6,324 nucleotides of DNA, from contig JAAUTM010000089.1 in the NCBI GenBank assembly GCA_012031455.1, positions 1 through 6,324 of the forward strand, written 5' to 3'. Source of the DNA: Phycisphaerales bacterium (GTDB taxonomy: Bacteria > Planctomycetota > Phycisphaerae > Phycisphaerales > Phycisphaeraceae). The position numbers and the translations under genes are program-made. The notes under the pieces are model-generated. The model made no database searches. It saw only the letters and a program-made list of their open reading frames with translations, and had not been told where the DNA came from. Shown one piece after another: positions 6,201 to 6,324 of this stretch (position 1 is its first letter; every line of letters begins with the position of its first letter).

Positions 6201-6324
6201 GGCCAGCAGCATAGGTGTGCATAAACTCCGGGGTGGCAGCGGTGGTTGGTTCCGCCATCTCGGTCGCACCATTATCCAGATCGTTTGGCTTGGTGGCCGT
6301 GGCCTGTTCCGGGGCCGGGGGGCC
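3222..6324 (-). CDS. Large TPR-repeat protein (5' end outside window, one apparent frameshift)
   Basis: A protein of at least about 1030 residues built mainly of tetratricopeptide repeats, which act as protein-protein scaffolds. The frame is open to the right edge without a stop, so the ATG at 6258 need not be the start; the edge residues are rich in Ala, Pro and Thr. Repeats begin with AAGRTAWRNGQFAEAINQL and include GRSAWEQGQWDLAIVIL and GVGDLYMRQGQLADALEAY, then more degenerate helical pairs. The frame changes near 4474-4486 (one extra or two missing bases), after which helical repeats resume with LMLITLHRLGKPAEAEAML. A Pro-rich then acidic linker (about 4020-4175, with SPPPPV) separates this from a C-terminal TPR block (about 3495-3802) with LGYGWADQG, YLDSMGWVEYKLGRF and LDHLGDALWRAGR, a conserved arrangement in bacterial TPR proteins. 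The last 50 residues or so are Arg/Gly/Ser-rich and unlike TPR. Partner and location are unknown; envelope location is possible if a signal peptide lies upstream. Confidence 0.85.

Overview
The window is a GC-rich bacterial chromosomal fragment with four protein genes and one repeat-rich intergenic region. I see no phage, transposase, CRISPR or tRNA/rRNA signal. Its style suggests a Planctomycetota or other PVC-group bacterium: start codons have little Shine-Dalgarno sequence, the ADP-heptose synthase-like protein has its nucleotidyltransferase before its kinase, there is a very large TPR protein, and the intergenic DNA carries short tandem repeats (TTGGACN, CGCAGAGAN) of a kind I associate with those genomes. 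This assignment is inference from memory, not proof.

Layout. From 1 to 1156 on the minus strand lies an HldE/RfaE-like heptose enzyme, cut by the left window edge. A 169-bp divergent spacer separates it from an extended short-chain dehydrogenase (NAD-dependent epimerase/dehydratase type) at 1326-2215 on the plus strand. A 237-bp spacer with nothing recognisable follows, then a single-domain STAS anti-sigma-factor-antagonist-like gene at 2453-2809 on the plus strand. From 2810 to 3221 is a convergent intergenic region with three different tandem repeats (8-, 7- and 9-bp units) and several palindromes. From 3222 to the right edge, on the minus strand, is one long TPR-repeat protein of at least about 1030 residues whose N-terminus lies outside the window.

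A striking property is that three of the four genes are interrupted by apparent frameshifts (two in the heptose enzyme, one in the epimerase, one in the TPR protein). In each case homology-like sequence resumes in another frame within a few bases, and in each case the switch interval contains a GGCC (mostly GGCCG) tetramer. Sequencing or assembly error is the simplest explanation, and each gene is probably a single intact gene in the organism.

How the genes could work together: the heptose enzyme and the epimerase are divergently transcribed and both belong to families used in sugar-nucleotide or cell-surface glycan metabolism, so a shared role is possible but not shown. The STAS protein would act in partner switching, but no anti-sigma kinase, sigma factor or PP2C phosphatase is present in the window. 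The TPR protein is probably a scaffold. I did not find a convincing new biological system. The most unusual items are the reversed-order heptose enzyme, the three-repeat intergenic cluster and the GGCC-linked frame breaks.
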